Shown here: in pieces, positions 19,736 through 31,269 of the stretch
Numbering within the stretch: the first letter of the stretch is position 1
How the letters are laid out: the number at the start of each line of letters is the position of its first letter
Assembly: GCA_015501075.1 (NCBI GenBank)
Contig: JADNYJ010000002.1
Location: 1-64,000, forward strand
Direction: 5' to 3'
Length of the DNA stretch: 64,000 bases
From: Gymnopilus junonius
Lineage: Eukaryota; Basidiomycota; Agaricomycetes; Agaricales; Galerinaceae
Made by a program: the position numbers and the translations under genes
Notes under the pieces: generated by a model
What the model was told of the DNA's origin: nothing
Seen by the model: only the letters and a program-made list of their open reading frames with translations
Database searches by the model: none

Positions 19736-22700
19736 TCAAGAGGCAGGGGCCTTGCGTTTCTTTCCCTTCTTCAACGCTTCCCCATTAGCAGCAGTTCCTT
19801 TAGACTTGGGATGGCCGTTGACGACCTTCGTATTGGATGCCTTGAGAGGCGCATTGGAATTCGTGTCCTTGACAAGAGCAGTCTTGCTCTTGGTGTTCTG
19901 TGGGTCGAGCATATCTTCAATGCGTTTGCGAATCTCGCGTTCGCGGGTGGTGAGCTTCGCCAATGCCTCTTCCTTCTTCTCCTTTTCCTTGGCCACATCC
20001 TTCAATCGCACGGACTGCCATCTAACAACATCATTAGTACTTGAGGGACTTGGCAGCAGCAAAGTTGAAATGTACCCTGCATGCCGATCGCAAACTTTAT
20101 CCCCAGGACACCACCAATGCTCCTCCGCGCCATCAACTTCCATCTCACCTTCCGCGCATTCCTCTTTCAGAACACCGTCCGGTTTGATAGCATTCTCATA
20201 GCTCTCCAACACCACATCGCCCATCTCTTCCCACTCTTCATCATCCAGGCAAAGCCGTTGATCCCATCCGCAGTGTCCGACGGCCTCTGCGCGCTGGCTA
20301 GCAAGCTGCAGCAGTCGCTCGCGCCATACAACGACTTCCATCCCGTGTTTGAGCTCCTCGCGAAGCTTGATCACTGAATCCAGCAACATATCAAGACGTT
20401 CAGTCTCTTGTTCGATTTTGGTCTTTTTAGCAGGGACGATATGCTGCGTGATGGGCTTCAGGTCGACGGCATCTTCGCCGTCTTCCTCCTCCTGCTTTGC
20501 CACCCCGTTCGCCTCGGGTTCGACAGCACAGACGACCACACCGTCCCGCTTCTCGGCGTTCTTCACGCTCTCCCACAATTTTTCTGGTTTGCCTCCCTTT
20601 TTCGCCCAAGAATCGATACGCGATTGCATGTACTTGACACCACATTCATCTGAACAGTACTTGGAAAAAGCACCACGCGCTGCCTTGTGGCATGCTCTAG
20701 TGGAGTCTGGATCTGGATGGCGCAATCCATACAGACAGCGTTGCTTGTAGGTCGTCATGAGGTTCAATTGTGGATTTTCTTCATCCGGCGGTAAAGTCAG
20801 TGGCAGTGAGAATAAAATGTGAGTGGTACGTACTCTCAACACACAACGGGCAGATAAATTGGTCCACGAGATCAACCTCCAAATCGGGCATATGGACACA
20901 CTGCGTGTGATACCACTCATCGCACCTTAAGATAGAGAAGAGGATGAGATAATAAAAGCACCCCAATCAAGTCTGCCACACCTGTCACATGCAATCATAA
21001 ACCGGTCCTCGTCGTACTTTGTCTTACAGACGCAGTACAACTTGTCATCCTCCTTCTCGGGCTCGGATTCCTCCTCCTCCTCTTGTTTTTCAGCCTTGAC
21101 AGCCTCAGTTTCGGGTCCTGCGGATGCACTACGGCCAGGCATGACGGATGTCGAGCGCGATCGCGACACTGACGGTACTGTCTTCTTACTGGGTAGAGCC
21201 TTGAATGGTTTAACAGGCGCGACAGCGGGAGTAGCATTCTCAATAGCAATGGTCTTCTTCCCTTTGGCGGCAGCAGGCTTTGCCCGAGGCTTGGCAGCAG
21301 AGGCGGCGGCAGTCGTAGTCTTGGCTTTGGCCTAGGAGACGGTCAACACTTTATCAATGGACACACAAAGATCGCATACCTTTGACGCGGGCTCTTTCTT
21401 CTTCTTGGCGCTGGGTCCAGCGGGCGCAACGCTTCCGGCACGTTCAGCGCCCTTCTTGGCAGCCGCACTGATATTTGTGGAAGCAGGAGGCGGCATGGAG
21501 CCCCTTTCGGGAGTAGGCCGAGCAGAGGATTGTCGAACGAGAGAGACTGCCGAAACAGGCGCGGCAGATGCAGGCATAGAGGGTGGGGAGGGTTCCTGCC
21601 GCGCTTCGCTGACGGAACGGTGTACAGGTGGAGCTGGCTTGATGGAGGGGACGGATGGAGGTGGGGCGTGCGCGTGAGACACCGACGCAGATGCAGAACC
21701 CGGCGCACGCCGAGGAGGGGCGGGAGGTGGCGGACGATCATCAACCAAGCTGAGCAGCTCGTCTTCGACGTCGACTTCCATGCCTACCGATTCGTGCTTC
21801 GGGCTGTCTTCCTCCAGAGTGTCGACCAGCTCGGTCACGGCCAGATCAACGTCAAGGTCCATGTCGAGGTCTTGTTTCTTGGCGATGGCTGTGGAGGTAT
21901 GAGTGGGATCTGAAACAAGTTCTTCCAGTTCCTGTTCCAGGGTGGGGACAGGTGGCGGAATAGGGGTGAGAGGTTTACGTGGCGGTGGACTTTTTGCAGA
22001 AGGGGGAGGGGCAACGGTGATGACGGGGCTGGGCGAAGGGGACGGAGAATGCGGTGGTTCGGGGCGAGCAGACGTAGTGGGAGAAGGATCTTGGTCAAAT
22101 TGCTGTAGAAACCATTCGTGAGCATCTTCTTGCTGAGGCTTGGGGAGCTGAACTTTGGGTGGCGGGGGCACTTCCTTCGGCTTCTTCGGGCGGGGCTCTT
22201 CTATGGTAGTTGAACGAGTGTCATCGAAGCGAGTAGGCTTGGATTCTGGCTTGATTTTGGGTTCCTCTTTGAGTTTTTTGACCTCGGGTTCTGCTGGGAG
22301 GGGAGGTGGCTCCCTTAGTAAGTGATCATCGGATTTGCGGGCAGCCTTTGCCCTGCCGATCTGACTGCCCGGGGGGACCTCCTCCCTAGGGGACTGACGA
22401 CATGATGGTGATGGGAGTGGTGATTGGGATGGCTATCAACCTCGTGAGGACGGACGGGCTCCTTGTCTATGAGGAGGTCGGAGACGGCGACAGGCTTCCT
22501 GGAGTGACCGTGGCCGGAGCCAGGCCGCCTCGGGGGATGAGAGGGACCTGGGGCTGCGGGGGAATCAACGCGGCCGTAGCCGAGCTCGCCGACGAGCATC
22601 TTGTCCCGTTCGCGGGCGATGCGCTCCTTATCATCGGGAAAGGGGCGGGTGGGGGATTCTGAGAAACGACGCTTCTTGATAGGACGCGGATCTTCGCGGG

Positions 22701-23107
22701 ATGGCTGGGGATAGGAGCGGGGAGAGGATGCGGGACGGTGATCTCGACGGGGTGGGAGATGAGGTGGGATATGGAGGGGGGTGGTGGGGGCGATGTGGGG
22801 GGTGGGGGAGCTCCTCGAGGGCGACGGGGTCCTGGTCGAGCAGCCTGGCTCGATCGAGGTCCCGCTGACGAAGGGGCTCGTTCTCGCGGATGCGGTCCTC
22901 AATGATGGGCTGCTGGCGGTCGTGCTCGTACTGGAGAGGCCTGTGCTCGTCGTCGACATCGGTCTGGGGGAGATGGTGATACGGGGCGGCATCGAGCCTC
23001 TTGCGCTCCTCGGTGGCAGCATGGACAAGGGCCTCGAGGGGCGAGTAGGTTGGAGGGGGAGCATCATCACACAAAAGAGACGAAATATCGAGACGGCGAG
23101 AGGCCAT
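19736..23107 (-). CDS. SPP1: COMPASS (Set1C) PHD-finger subunit Spp1/Cfp1, with two frame breaks
   Basis: About 950 residues. It starts at 23107 (MASRRLDISSLLCDD) with a long disordered, proline-rich and acidic N-terminal half. The PHD finger YCVCKTKYDEDRFMIACDRC plus DEWYHTQCVHMPDLEVD and FICPLC lies near 20840-21060 across an intron. The Cfp1/Spp1 C-terminal region follows: RCLYGLRHPDPDSTRACHKA, GAFSKYCSDECGVKYMQSRI, then a coiled coil and a lysine-rich tail to 19736. Spp1 reads H3K4 methylation and regulates Set1 methyltransferase. No CXXC finger was seen, in line with Spp1 rather than animal CFP1. The coding frame shifts twice: in C-rich sequence near 22780-22812, and at a six-base C run (22371-22376). 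The segment between is clearly coding (DDKERIARERDKMLVGELG, SDLLIDKEPVRP). The two shifts compensate. Confidence 0.88.
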
Positions 23108-23611
23108 AATGGTTGGAGAGCAAGAGACACCACATCACATGTTGAGCAGTACAGATGACTAAGCTATGTACAACGAGACATTGCGGCAACGCCCACGCGG
23201 CGACCAACGAAGGGCCCTCCAAAAAGAACACACCGCACCCAAGTCCCATCGCTCCCTCTCCAGCCCGTCTACGGTCCCTCGGTCACAGACCCGCGCCAGT
23301 CTTTGCAGCGGGCGGGTCATCAGAGAGATGCTTTTATTAGGGCTGCACACACATCAGTCACTGCTTTGCCTCTGACACCCGAAATGCTCACCTGTGATTT
23401 TGCGTTAGAGAGTCCGTGGATCCACTGGCCCCCTTTTATACCTTTTTGCAACTGTACAGTTCCACAGTGACCCCGTGACTCCGCTCATCAGGGGTCCCGT
23501 GAGAAAAAACTTTATTCTCCCTTCTCTCGTCGTCGTTCAACACAACGCCCAACCCACAATCTCCCAGCTGTTTCTTATTGCTGATTCCCACAAAAAAGGG
23601 CCCCGTCAACA
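23108..23611. other. Divergent promoter region of SPP1 and the Stm1-like gene
   Basis: A 500-bp stretch between outward-facing genes. The right end is pyrimidine-rich just before the start at 23612. No other gene was recognised; the antisense open frames are low-complexity. Confidence 0.5.
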
Positions 23612-24851
23612 ATGTCGGTGGCAACAAAAAACCCTTTCGCCCTTCTCGATGGTCCGTCCCTCCAGTACCCCCTTTTTCCCCTGTTTTCTTGCCCTAAACA
23701 ACTTTTTTTTTCTTTTTCAGAAGATGACTCTGGAGTTGCTCCGGCCGTGGTAGCACAGCAAGAGCCCACACCTGCCCCTGCGCCCGCTGCTCGCACCACC
23801 ACAAACCAAAAGTCACGAGGAGGTCCCGCTTCCCGTGGCGGCAAGTACTACGCCCGTGGTGGGAAGCCTGCCGCCAAGGATACTACTCCTGCCACTGAGG
23901 AGACAGAGGGCCAGAAGAAATGTACCCTTCTCCACCCTCTTTTCATTCCGATCGTCCATCTGATCTCTTCTCTTCAGCCGAGGGTCGTGAAGGTCGTGAG
24001 GGTGGTCGTGGCAGAGGCCGCGGCCGTGGTGGTCCTCGCGGCAGAGGCCGTCCTTTTGACAGGCACAGCCAGACCGGTAAAACGTCAGCACGCCATCCCA
24101 TCTCCTCAATTCCGTTTCTGATCCCCCTCATAGCGACTCCGAGAAAAAGATCCACCAATCCTGGGGCGGCGATGACGGTAACACCGAATTCAAGCAAGAG
24201 CAGGCTGCTGTTGTCGATGCCACTGTCGAGGCTACCAACAACGACTGGGGAGGTGAGGTTGCTGCTGCCGACTGGGGTGCTCCTGCCCCCGATTCCTCCG
24301 CCGTAGTCGACGCTTGGGCTGTCGGTGCCGCTGATGCCGCTGCTCCCGAAGAAACCAAGGCTGAAGGACGCGGCCGCAGGGAGCGCGAGCCCGAAGAAGA
24401 CGACAACACCCTTACCCTCGAGCAGTACCTCGCTCAGCAGAAGGAGAAGGAGACCGCCGTCCCCAAGATCGAGGGCACTCGCCAGGCCAACGATGGCGTC
24501 GATGATGTCTTCAAGGATGCCGTCCCTCTCAGCAAGGGAGACGAGGATGCCTACTTTGTTGGCAAGGTACGTCTCATCTTTTTTTACTTACTACCAGCCT
24601 GTCTAATTTCTTTCCTTTAGACCAAGAGCGCTCCCAAGACCCGCGCCAAGAAGGAGGAAAAGGTCTACCTCGAAATCGACGCTCGCTTCGAGCGCCCCGA
24701 CCGTGGTGGCCGTGGACGAGGCCGCGGCGGTGACCGTGGTGACAGGCGTGGTGGCCGTGGACGCGGCGGAGCCAGGGGTGGTCGTCAGAATGGCACCGGC
24801 GCCCCCGTCGTCAACGTTGACGATCAGACCGCCTTCCCTTCCTTGTCGTAA
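23612..24851 (+). CDS. Stm1/SERBP1 (Habp4)-family RNA- and ribosome-binding protein
   Basis: About 330 residues in five exons. MSVATKNPFALLD opens as in the family's ribosome-binding N-terminus. RGG-rich tracts follow (SRGGKYYARGG, EGGRGRGRGRGGPRGRGR), then SEKKIHQSWGGDDG, the Habp4/SERBP1 core motif. The helical stretch NTLTLEQYLAQQKEKE is followed by acidic EDAYFVGK, and the C-terminus is again RGG-rich, ending at 24851. Stm1/SERBP1 proteins clamp idle ribosomes by threading the mRNA channel and also bind RNA through RGG boxes. Introns are short with pyrimidine-rich 3' ends. Start and end are firm. Confidence 0.9.
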
Positions 24852-25337
24852 TCTCATGATCGCGTGTATGGGGTAGCGCGTTCAATCTCAAAGAACAAAA
24901 AAGATCGTGTTTTCTTTTCTTTTTTACGGGGTGTTGTAAACGATGAATATTTTCCCAATATCCTTCCTGTACATCTACCATCCACTCCGTCGTGGCCATT
25001 GCTTCCTTGCCACCCATGTTCGCTCTACGATTTTTTGCTCCTTTTTTTCTTTCAGTGTATATTCCACTATTGCTTATTTTTTTTTCCTCATGATATCGTT
25101 CCTACACCATCTACATGATCTTCGTGAATGAAAAAAACTTGCCAACGCAACATCTGTTCAGTTCGTCACTGGGCGACAAGTTCAAGTTCCGGGAGCGTTG
25201 TACCTTTGCACCCCTCACCATGAACCGAGATGAAAAAAATGCAAGCCCCACGTGTGGACAATGCGTAAATACCTGACGAATCCCGTCTTTTCCTCTCCAC
25301 CTCCTCGCAATCACCGCCAGAATTGAGTAGTGCGACA
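24852..25337. other. Intergenic, 3' flank of the Stm1-like gene and promoter of the TFC7-like gene
   Basis: T-rich 3' flank (25028-25090) followed by the promoter of the next plus-strand gene, with a CACGTG at 25244-25249. No gene was recognised. Confidence 0.5.
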
Positions 25338-26542
25338 ATGACTGAAAAGATTTATATCGCCCGGCACGGTAATACTATATCCCCCGCAACCTTTTATTCT
25401 TTCACCTCAATTTCCTTACCTTCATTTGCAGGCTATAGATTGAATTGGCTCAACACTGTATGGTGCGTTTTGCTCGTACGCTCCACTCACTATCGCAATG
25501 CCTCATTCTGCATCCCAGGACGAGCCCAACCGGCCTTGCAAGAGACCCCCCGCTGACTGCATATGGAGAAGTATGAACTGCTTCATTATTAAACCTTGAT
25601 GCCCAATGGGCTGTTGACTGATAGACGCCCATCTCCCCTATCTAGACCCAAGCAGAAGAACTCTGTCAGTACTTTCTCTCATTCCCAGAGGATGAACGTC
25701 CGACTGCGATATTCTCGTCTCCGTACTGTCAGTCGTGTTCTTTGCTTGCACGTTCATGACGCATTGAACTGAGTGTTTCGCTTCGTCTGGTGTAGACCGC
25801 TGCTTGCAGACCTCTAAACCTCTAGCACAGGCGCTTGGACTGCCCATCTATGTCGAGCACGGTCAGTACTCGTACCTCTGGTCTTTCTTACCTCACGTTA
25901 AGCAATAGCGCAGGCATCGCGGAGTGGTATTCCCCCGTTGCCCCTGGTACCGGCCTGCACCCCCGTCCAGGCCCCACGGAGTCCCTCCAAACCCATTTCT
26001 CAGAGGTAGACCCCGGCTGGTCGACCATCTACTACCCCACACGCAAAGGCGAGTCCGTAGAGGAGTTGCACGAGCGCGTCGACGCCTTCGTCGGGGCCTT
26101 CATGCCTATGCTCGAGTATCGTTTACCTCCCGAGCGCCGACGTCGTCTCCTTTTCGTCACACATGCAGCTACAACTATCGCTCTTACGCGGAGCTTTATT
26201 GGCGATAGGAATCTGTACCTCAAGGTCGGGTGCTGCTCGCTGACAGAGCTACACAAGCAGCAAAATGTGGAGGAGAAAAAGGTCCACGGAGCGTGGAAGC
26301 CCGTCGCGTTGGCACATGGAGAGCACTTGAAAGGCGGGTCCTCTAGAGAATGGGGTTTCGAAGACATAGAGATTGCTAAAGGCAAGGTCAGCGGTATATA
26401 TAACAGCGGCCAGCGTTCGATCTTCTCATGATTTATTTAGGTCGTGGAAGATCCAGGCGTACCTGGATCGGAAGTCGAGGAAGACCATCCTATAGGACTT
26501 CAACTTCAAAGACCGGCTATTCAAGCCATCAGCAATCTCTAG
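25338..26542 (+). CDS. Histidine-phosphatase-fold protein, Tfc7 (TFIIIC tau55) N-terminal type
   Basis: About 290 residues in seven or so exons. MTEKIYIARHG holds the catalytic RHG motif. It is followed after splicing by YRLNWLNTVW, whose YR-NW is typical of Tfc7 phosphatase domains rather than glycolytic phosphoglycerate mutase. FSSPYYRCLQTSKPLAQALG, EHGIAEWYSPVAPGTG, STIYYPTRKGESVEELHERV and LLFVTHAATTIALTR with the second catalytic histidine complete the fold. The gene ends at 26542 after an intron within KGKVVEDP. In budding yeast this domain is joined to a TFIIIC beta-barrel part; here the protein stops soon after the phosphatase. A role in TFIIIC is inferred, not shown. Confidence 0.8.
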
Positions 26543-26700
26543 ACCGATAGAATCCACTTATCTTTCTATAAAGTGTTTACAGTCACAATTTGATTTACAT
26601 ACTGATATATACAGGTTCATTTGGGCAGATGGGTACAATGGTTCTTGTAGATGTTACAACACTATCTTCCTAGACAGATAGAAGCTTTAGCAATAGATCT

Positions 26701-28045
26701 CTAGAAGCGGATATAGGCGCTAGCATAGCTGACGCTCGAGTCTCGTAGAGAATGACAACGACTGCTTTGTTCATACCGAACCCACTTCAATACCGGCTTT
26801 ATGTTCTGTCTTTCTCGAGTGCCTCAAGAGCACCGAGCAGCACCCCAATCGGATGACGGCCACATATTGTATTCCCCGTCTCCTCGAGATATTCAACGAA
26901 CTTTGTGTGGGCCTCTGCAGGGGTCGAGGGTGGTATAGTCAATATATCCATTGCCTCACGGTCCAATTTGGTGATGGACTCGTAGATTGGGCGAATTGAA
27001 GTTGATGGAAGTGGCGTGGCCAGTGACAGATGCATGGCTGGCTCGTCGCTCGGAGCAGGGTCCGGATAATAATACGTGTACGAAAATCTTGTTCCCCTTT
27101 ACAATTCAAATAATCAGCCCAAGCAAGCAGAATTAAATTTCAAGTGGGCCATACCAATGACAAAAGTCACTCGAAACAACGAAGAAAGTGTCATCTCTTG
27201 CAAGGTATGGAGCCAATATCGTTCCATAAATACTTTCCTTGTCTTTTTTGATGGCGCCTACAACGATAGGGACGATCTGAATGTCCTTCCTGCAGGCAAA
27301 GGAATGAGCATGCCGCAACGAAAGTCGGATCTATAAACTTTACCCCTGGAAGACCTTCCTGACGTATGGCAAATGCATCTCAATACTATGCTCGTCTTCA
27401 TCGGGAGTTATTCCCATAGTTTGGAACTTCCCGGTCGCCTTAAGTTCCTTGATAACTAGAAGAAATGACTTTCAGGTCCTTTGGGATCTCTGACAGAAAG
27501 AGCACGGACATACTGTCGAGATCTAGAGGTAGATTCCCAAGTGGAGTCCCATATTGAGTACATTTCGACAATGCACACCCTTCGATGAAAAAGTGATGAG
27601 AGGGGCCAAGGATGAAGACCTTCTTGCTGTAATAGTTCCCGTAGTAAGCCCAGGACGAATTATCAAAGTGACCTGGACAAACATAGCGGAGGTATCAATG
27701 CTCTTGTATGCCCAGGCAGCTGCAGGTCCAGAGTAAGAGTATCCGGCATGACTGCTCAAAGGTTTAGCCCCTAGGTGAGATGGGCATATTATGTCTCACT
27801 GACGGTGCTATAATCGCCTTGGCTTGTTTGATAGGATAAGGCTCTTCAGTCTTGCCCACCTTCGCGAGCCATTTCGTCAGTTCAGCGTCGAGAACACTCT
27901 CTTTATCATCGATGTTAGTTGGTGCAATTTCGAGCACTAGACGAGTGGTTACCCTCGGAATTGTACCACGACCCGGCATGCGAGGCAGATCTAATGGTCC
28001 TATAAGGACATACAGTCCAAGATTAGAAAAGACACTGGGTGACAT
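26701..28045 (-). CDS. MEMO1: MEMO1 homologue, with a frame break near the C-terminus
   Basis: About 330 residues. Key Memo motifs appear in order: ASHAGSWYNSE, AIIAPHAGYSYSGPAAAWAY, RIFILGPSHHFF, TPDEDEHSIEMHLPYVRK, IVPIVVGAIKKDKES, FFVVSSDFCHWG and GNTICGRHPIGVLLGALEAL. The histidines and cysteine match the metal/redox pocket of human MEMO1. The plain frame stops at 26799, but the expected last part (KPVLKWVRYEQSSRC, then SVSYASAY) continues in another frame to a stop at 26701. One extra A in the AAA run at 26811-26813 would join them. The first exon and exact start (about 28045) are uncertain because no splice fits the phase. MEMO1 is reported to control cell motility and copper/redox state; the fungal role is open. 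Confidence 0.87.
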
Positions 28046-28306
28046 CTTATGAAAACTTGCATTCTGGAGAAATCAGAAGAGGGGATGCTGAGTAGCAGAA
28101 GAGTGCGTTATGAACGAAGTGGTTAGATCATTGGAGTCTTGATCACATCTAATCAGCTACGGACAATGCCGATGAATAGTAGCGAATAGTCATCGCAACG
28201 AGAAGGAAAACAGTGCTCGCAATCAGGGTGGCATGGCGCATGTGCATAGACAGTATACGTGATATTACATGATAGAAAGCGCTGGAATGTATGGACCGAT
28301 GAAAAT

Positions 28307-28913
28307 CTACTCCTCTGACCGCAGACGAGCCTGGGGGTTCGTAACCTTGATGCCCAAAACCTTAGCCCTAAGATACGAAGATTTATGTATTAGACAGGTT
28401 CATGAAAGAGACACAGAGATAAATTCACCGTTCGACGATGGTAGTGCGGTTTCGGCTGCTGACGTTGTGGGCAATCTCGGCAGCGAAGCTTTTGTTGTGC
28501 ATGAGGAGAAGGTCAACTTCCCGGACATTGTTCACAACGAATTTCTTGAGACCGTTGGGGAGGAGATGGCGTGTCTAACGAGACTAGGGTTGGTAATTGT
28601 AGAAGGCATAGTGAAGCTCTTGCAAACCTTTTTGTTGGATCCGTATCCAATCTGTAAAGGAATTTTAAGTGCCATGTCATACACTGCGCAGGATACAGCA
28701 ACATACCTTGGGCATAGGGGTTTGGCCCTTGAAGCGACGCCTGACCCTGTTATCGATACCCTTGGGCTTCCTCCATGACTCCTTCACGCCGTGGTAGCGG
28801 TCCGACTGGTGGCGCCTGGTGCATAGTCAATAGTCAGAATAGAATATTCGGTATTCGAGCAATGAGACAGACTTGAATTTGTTGGTGCGCTTCTTGATGA
28901 TTTTGATGGCCAT
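28307..28913 (-). CDS. RPL32: 60S ribosomal protein eL32
   Basis: About 125 residues in five coding exons. [14 protein letters not shown] is spliced to [20 protein letters not shown], then [63 protein letters not shown] and [19 protein letters not shown] to the stop at 28307. This matches eL32 end to end. The start at 28913 follows a 5'-UTR acceptor (ttacag) by six bases. The upstream 5'-UTR intron spans about 28920-29115 and is unusually long for this window. Confidence 0.95.
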
Positions 28914-29504
28914 GGCGAGCTGTAAGGGAAGACAGAGGTATTAGAACAAACTCGGACGAGCGGAGTGCCAACAAGGCCAAAACGTTATCCGACGCGATAG
29001 AAAGCCATCCATCCCAAAAGAGTCCATCCAACGGTCCCAACCAGTTCTACACCATCCCAAAGCATCCGTACGTCGGCCTGACAATGATATTGGGGGCACA
29101 GAGGGGCATACACACCTGTTGTTGGGCTTGAGGGAGACGGCGTTGACGATGCACTAACTTTGGCGAATTGGGACGGCAGATGCTGACGTAATCACCCTAC
29201 CCCCAAACACCGTCAACCCATGTCTTGTCATAGATTTTGGACAATCATCCTATGCGAATCTTACATGACATTTCATGGCAGCAAAAATTCATATTGTGAA
29301 CGCTAAGGAGGTGTCTGTATGTTGAGTGGACTGACACACGTGCGGGCCAATGACGATGAGCACGGGGTCCTGTGTGACTGAGATGTCCCAGGTGAATGAA
29401 TCATCATGTTGGCGCCGAGCTTCGCCCTTAATTAACTGTTCTGCTCTCACCGCGAACGACAGTGGGCCTACCGAATTACTTTTTCTTTCTTTTCCAGAAT
29501 TTAT
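28914..29504. other. Divergent region between eL32 and the kinase, with the eL32 5'-UTR intron
   Basis: The left 200 bases are the eL32 leader intron (gtgtgt donor at 29115, ttacag acceptor at 28920). The rest is shared promoter sequence. A splice acceptor (ttttccag) just before 29500 suggests the kinase gene may also have an upstream leader exon. Confidence 0.5.
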
Positions 29505-31269
29505 ATGCTTTCAGCCTCCCCTGTATCAATTAGCTTTGACGACGACGAATGGCTCCAACCACCGCGCACACCCGTACTCTATAGAACCTCGAGCGTAAAC
29601 AGCTGGGCAGTTACTTCAATAGGCCGTGGATTTGAATGGGAAGAGGACGAGGATCGCCCAAAGACACTGACGCCGCATAATGAAGTCGCAGAAGATGCAG
29701 AAACGGAACCGGAGTCCGATGCCCTTGCTGCACATGGCCGCAAACATTTCCACTCCTTTCAAGACAAGGCCTCTCCTCTGATTGCCTTGTCATGACCTCT
29801 ACCTCTCCGGAACAATCCCCACAGACGCTATGTCGCCCCGTCACTCCTTCTATTCCTCCCCTCGCTCGATCGCCTTCTTCACCCCGCCCCCGCAGGAGAT
29901 CCTCCCAACAGAGGGTATCCCTCATCGCCGGCCGCGTGTCAATCGCCCCTATCGAGCCCCCGCCATCTCCCCCTACAATGCTCTCCGAGAGCCTTCGGCG
30001 TACTCCCAGCTCAGGCAGCGTCCTTAGCAGCGTAAGTACCCGGGCACCCACACCGTCTGCCGAGTCCCAGCCTTTCCTGGGAGGAAGGAACATATCAGAA
30101 TACCTAATCGAAGGGGAGATTGGGCGTGGAGCGTATGGCCTGGTCAAACGAGCACGAGAATTTCTCCCTGACGGGTCGGTTGGTGTGAGTAGCATTCAAT
30201 TCGTCCTGCCCTGGGAGGTCTCTTTTTACCGCATAGATTGTGTAGCCCCCTTTGGTTATCAAACAAGTTATCAAATCTCGCATTCTTGCAGATTGTTGGA
30301 AAAAACACCCTAAACATGGCACTATCCCTATCGAAATCTACGTCATGTCTGCCATCTCGAATACATCCTACGTGTTGCCTCCCAGACGGCCATGGGATCC
30401 ATCTCGATTAAATGGGAAAGACAATGCGGCAGATGATTGGAAAGAGGGCCAAGTGGTAAAAGGACACCCTAATATCTGCCCTCTGCTCGAGTTTTTCGAA
30501 GATCATCATTATTACTACCTGATTCTTCCGTCTTCGACACCGGACAAACGCCCCAATGAACCTTCTGATCTTTTCGACTTGGTCGAAACATATCCTCATG
30601 GTCTGCCGTCGTCTATGATAAGGACTTATTTGGGACAGATAGCAGATGCTGTCACCTTCCTGCACACACATGGAATTGGTGAATGTCATGCTGGATCATT
30701 TCGTCATCATGGACTGACGCGTCTGCCATAGTTCACCGTGATATCAAAGACGAGAATGTTGTGTTGGGACCTGACGGGCGGTGTATACTGATCGACTTTG
30801 GAAGCTCCGGATTGGTGAAAAAAAGCGGGTGGGACACATTTAGCGGAACGTGAGTTGCAATAATGCTGTGCTCTCAACGATCGAAAAATGCAAAGTTGAC
30901 TCGGTACATAACAGATTGGACTATGCGGGGCCGGAAATACTCCGGGGAGAACGATACTACGGCAAAGAACAAGACGTATGGGCATTCGGCGTGGTGGCAT
31001 ACGTACTCCTGGTGGGGGAATGCCCGTTCATGACTGCAGCGGAGGCGCAAGAGGGATTGGAGTCACCGTTTGCGAACGCATCGATCACACTGGATGAACG
31101 ATGTGCCGAGGAGAAGGAAAAAGAGGGAGAAGAGGGGGACGGTGGTGGCTCGCTAGGCGATGCAGCGGCGTTGGTGCGAGCATGCCTGCAGGTGGATGTG
31201 GGCGCACGGCCGGCATTTGACTGGATCCTGCGCAGTCGGTTCCTTGCAGGAGAGGGCGGGTGGACATAA
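29505..31269 (+). CDS. Serine/threonine protein kinase, PAS-kinase (PSK/PASK) type, with a frame break
   Basis: About 520 residues. Two N-terminal open frames meet at an ATGA overlap (29792-29795). The first (MLSASPVSISFDDDEWLQPP) is acidic and coding-like; the second begins MTSTSPEQ. A missing base or a separate upstream frame are both possible. The kinase domain starts at YLIEGEIGRGAYGLVKRA, continues after an intron with VIKQVIKSRI (catalytic lysine), HPNICPLLEFFEDHHYYYLI, GIVHRDIKDENVVL (catalytic loop), CILIDFGSSGLVKK, TLDYAGPEILRG and DVWAFGVVAYVLLVGECPF, and stops at 31269. Sequence style matches PAS kinases, which link nutrient state to glycogen and translation control. No PAS domain is visible in this model, so it may lie upstream or be absent. 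Confidence 0.82.

Noticed and set aside
20349..20750. Long plus-strand frames across SPP1
   Set aside because: Antisense shadows of a gene with PHD and Spp1 motifs on the minus strand; their composition is the mirror of acidic and proline-rich coding sequence.
29350..29598. Plus-strand frame before the kinase
   Set aside because: Different frame from the coding-like N-terminal segment, no motif; probably leader sequence.
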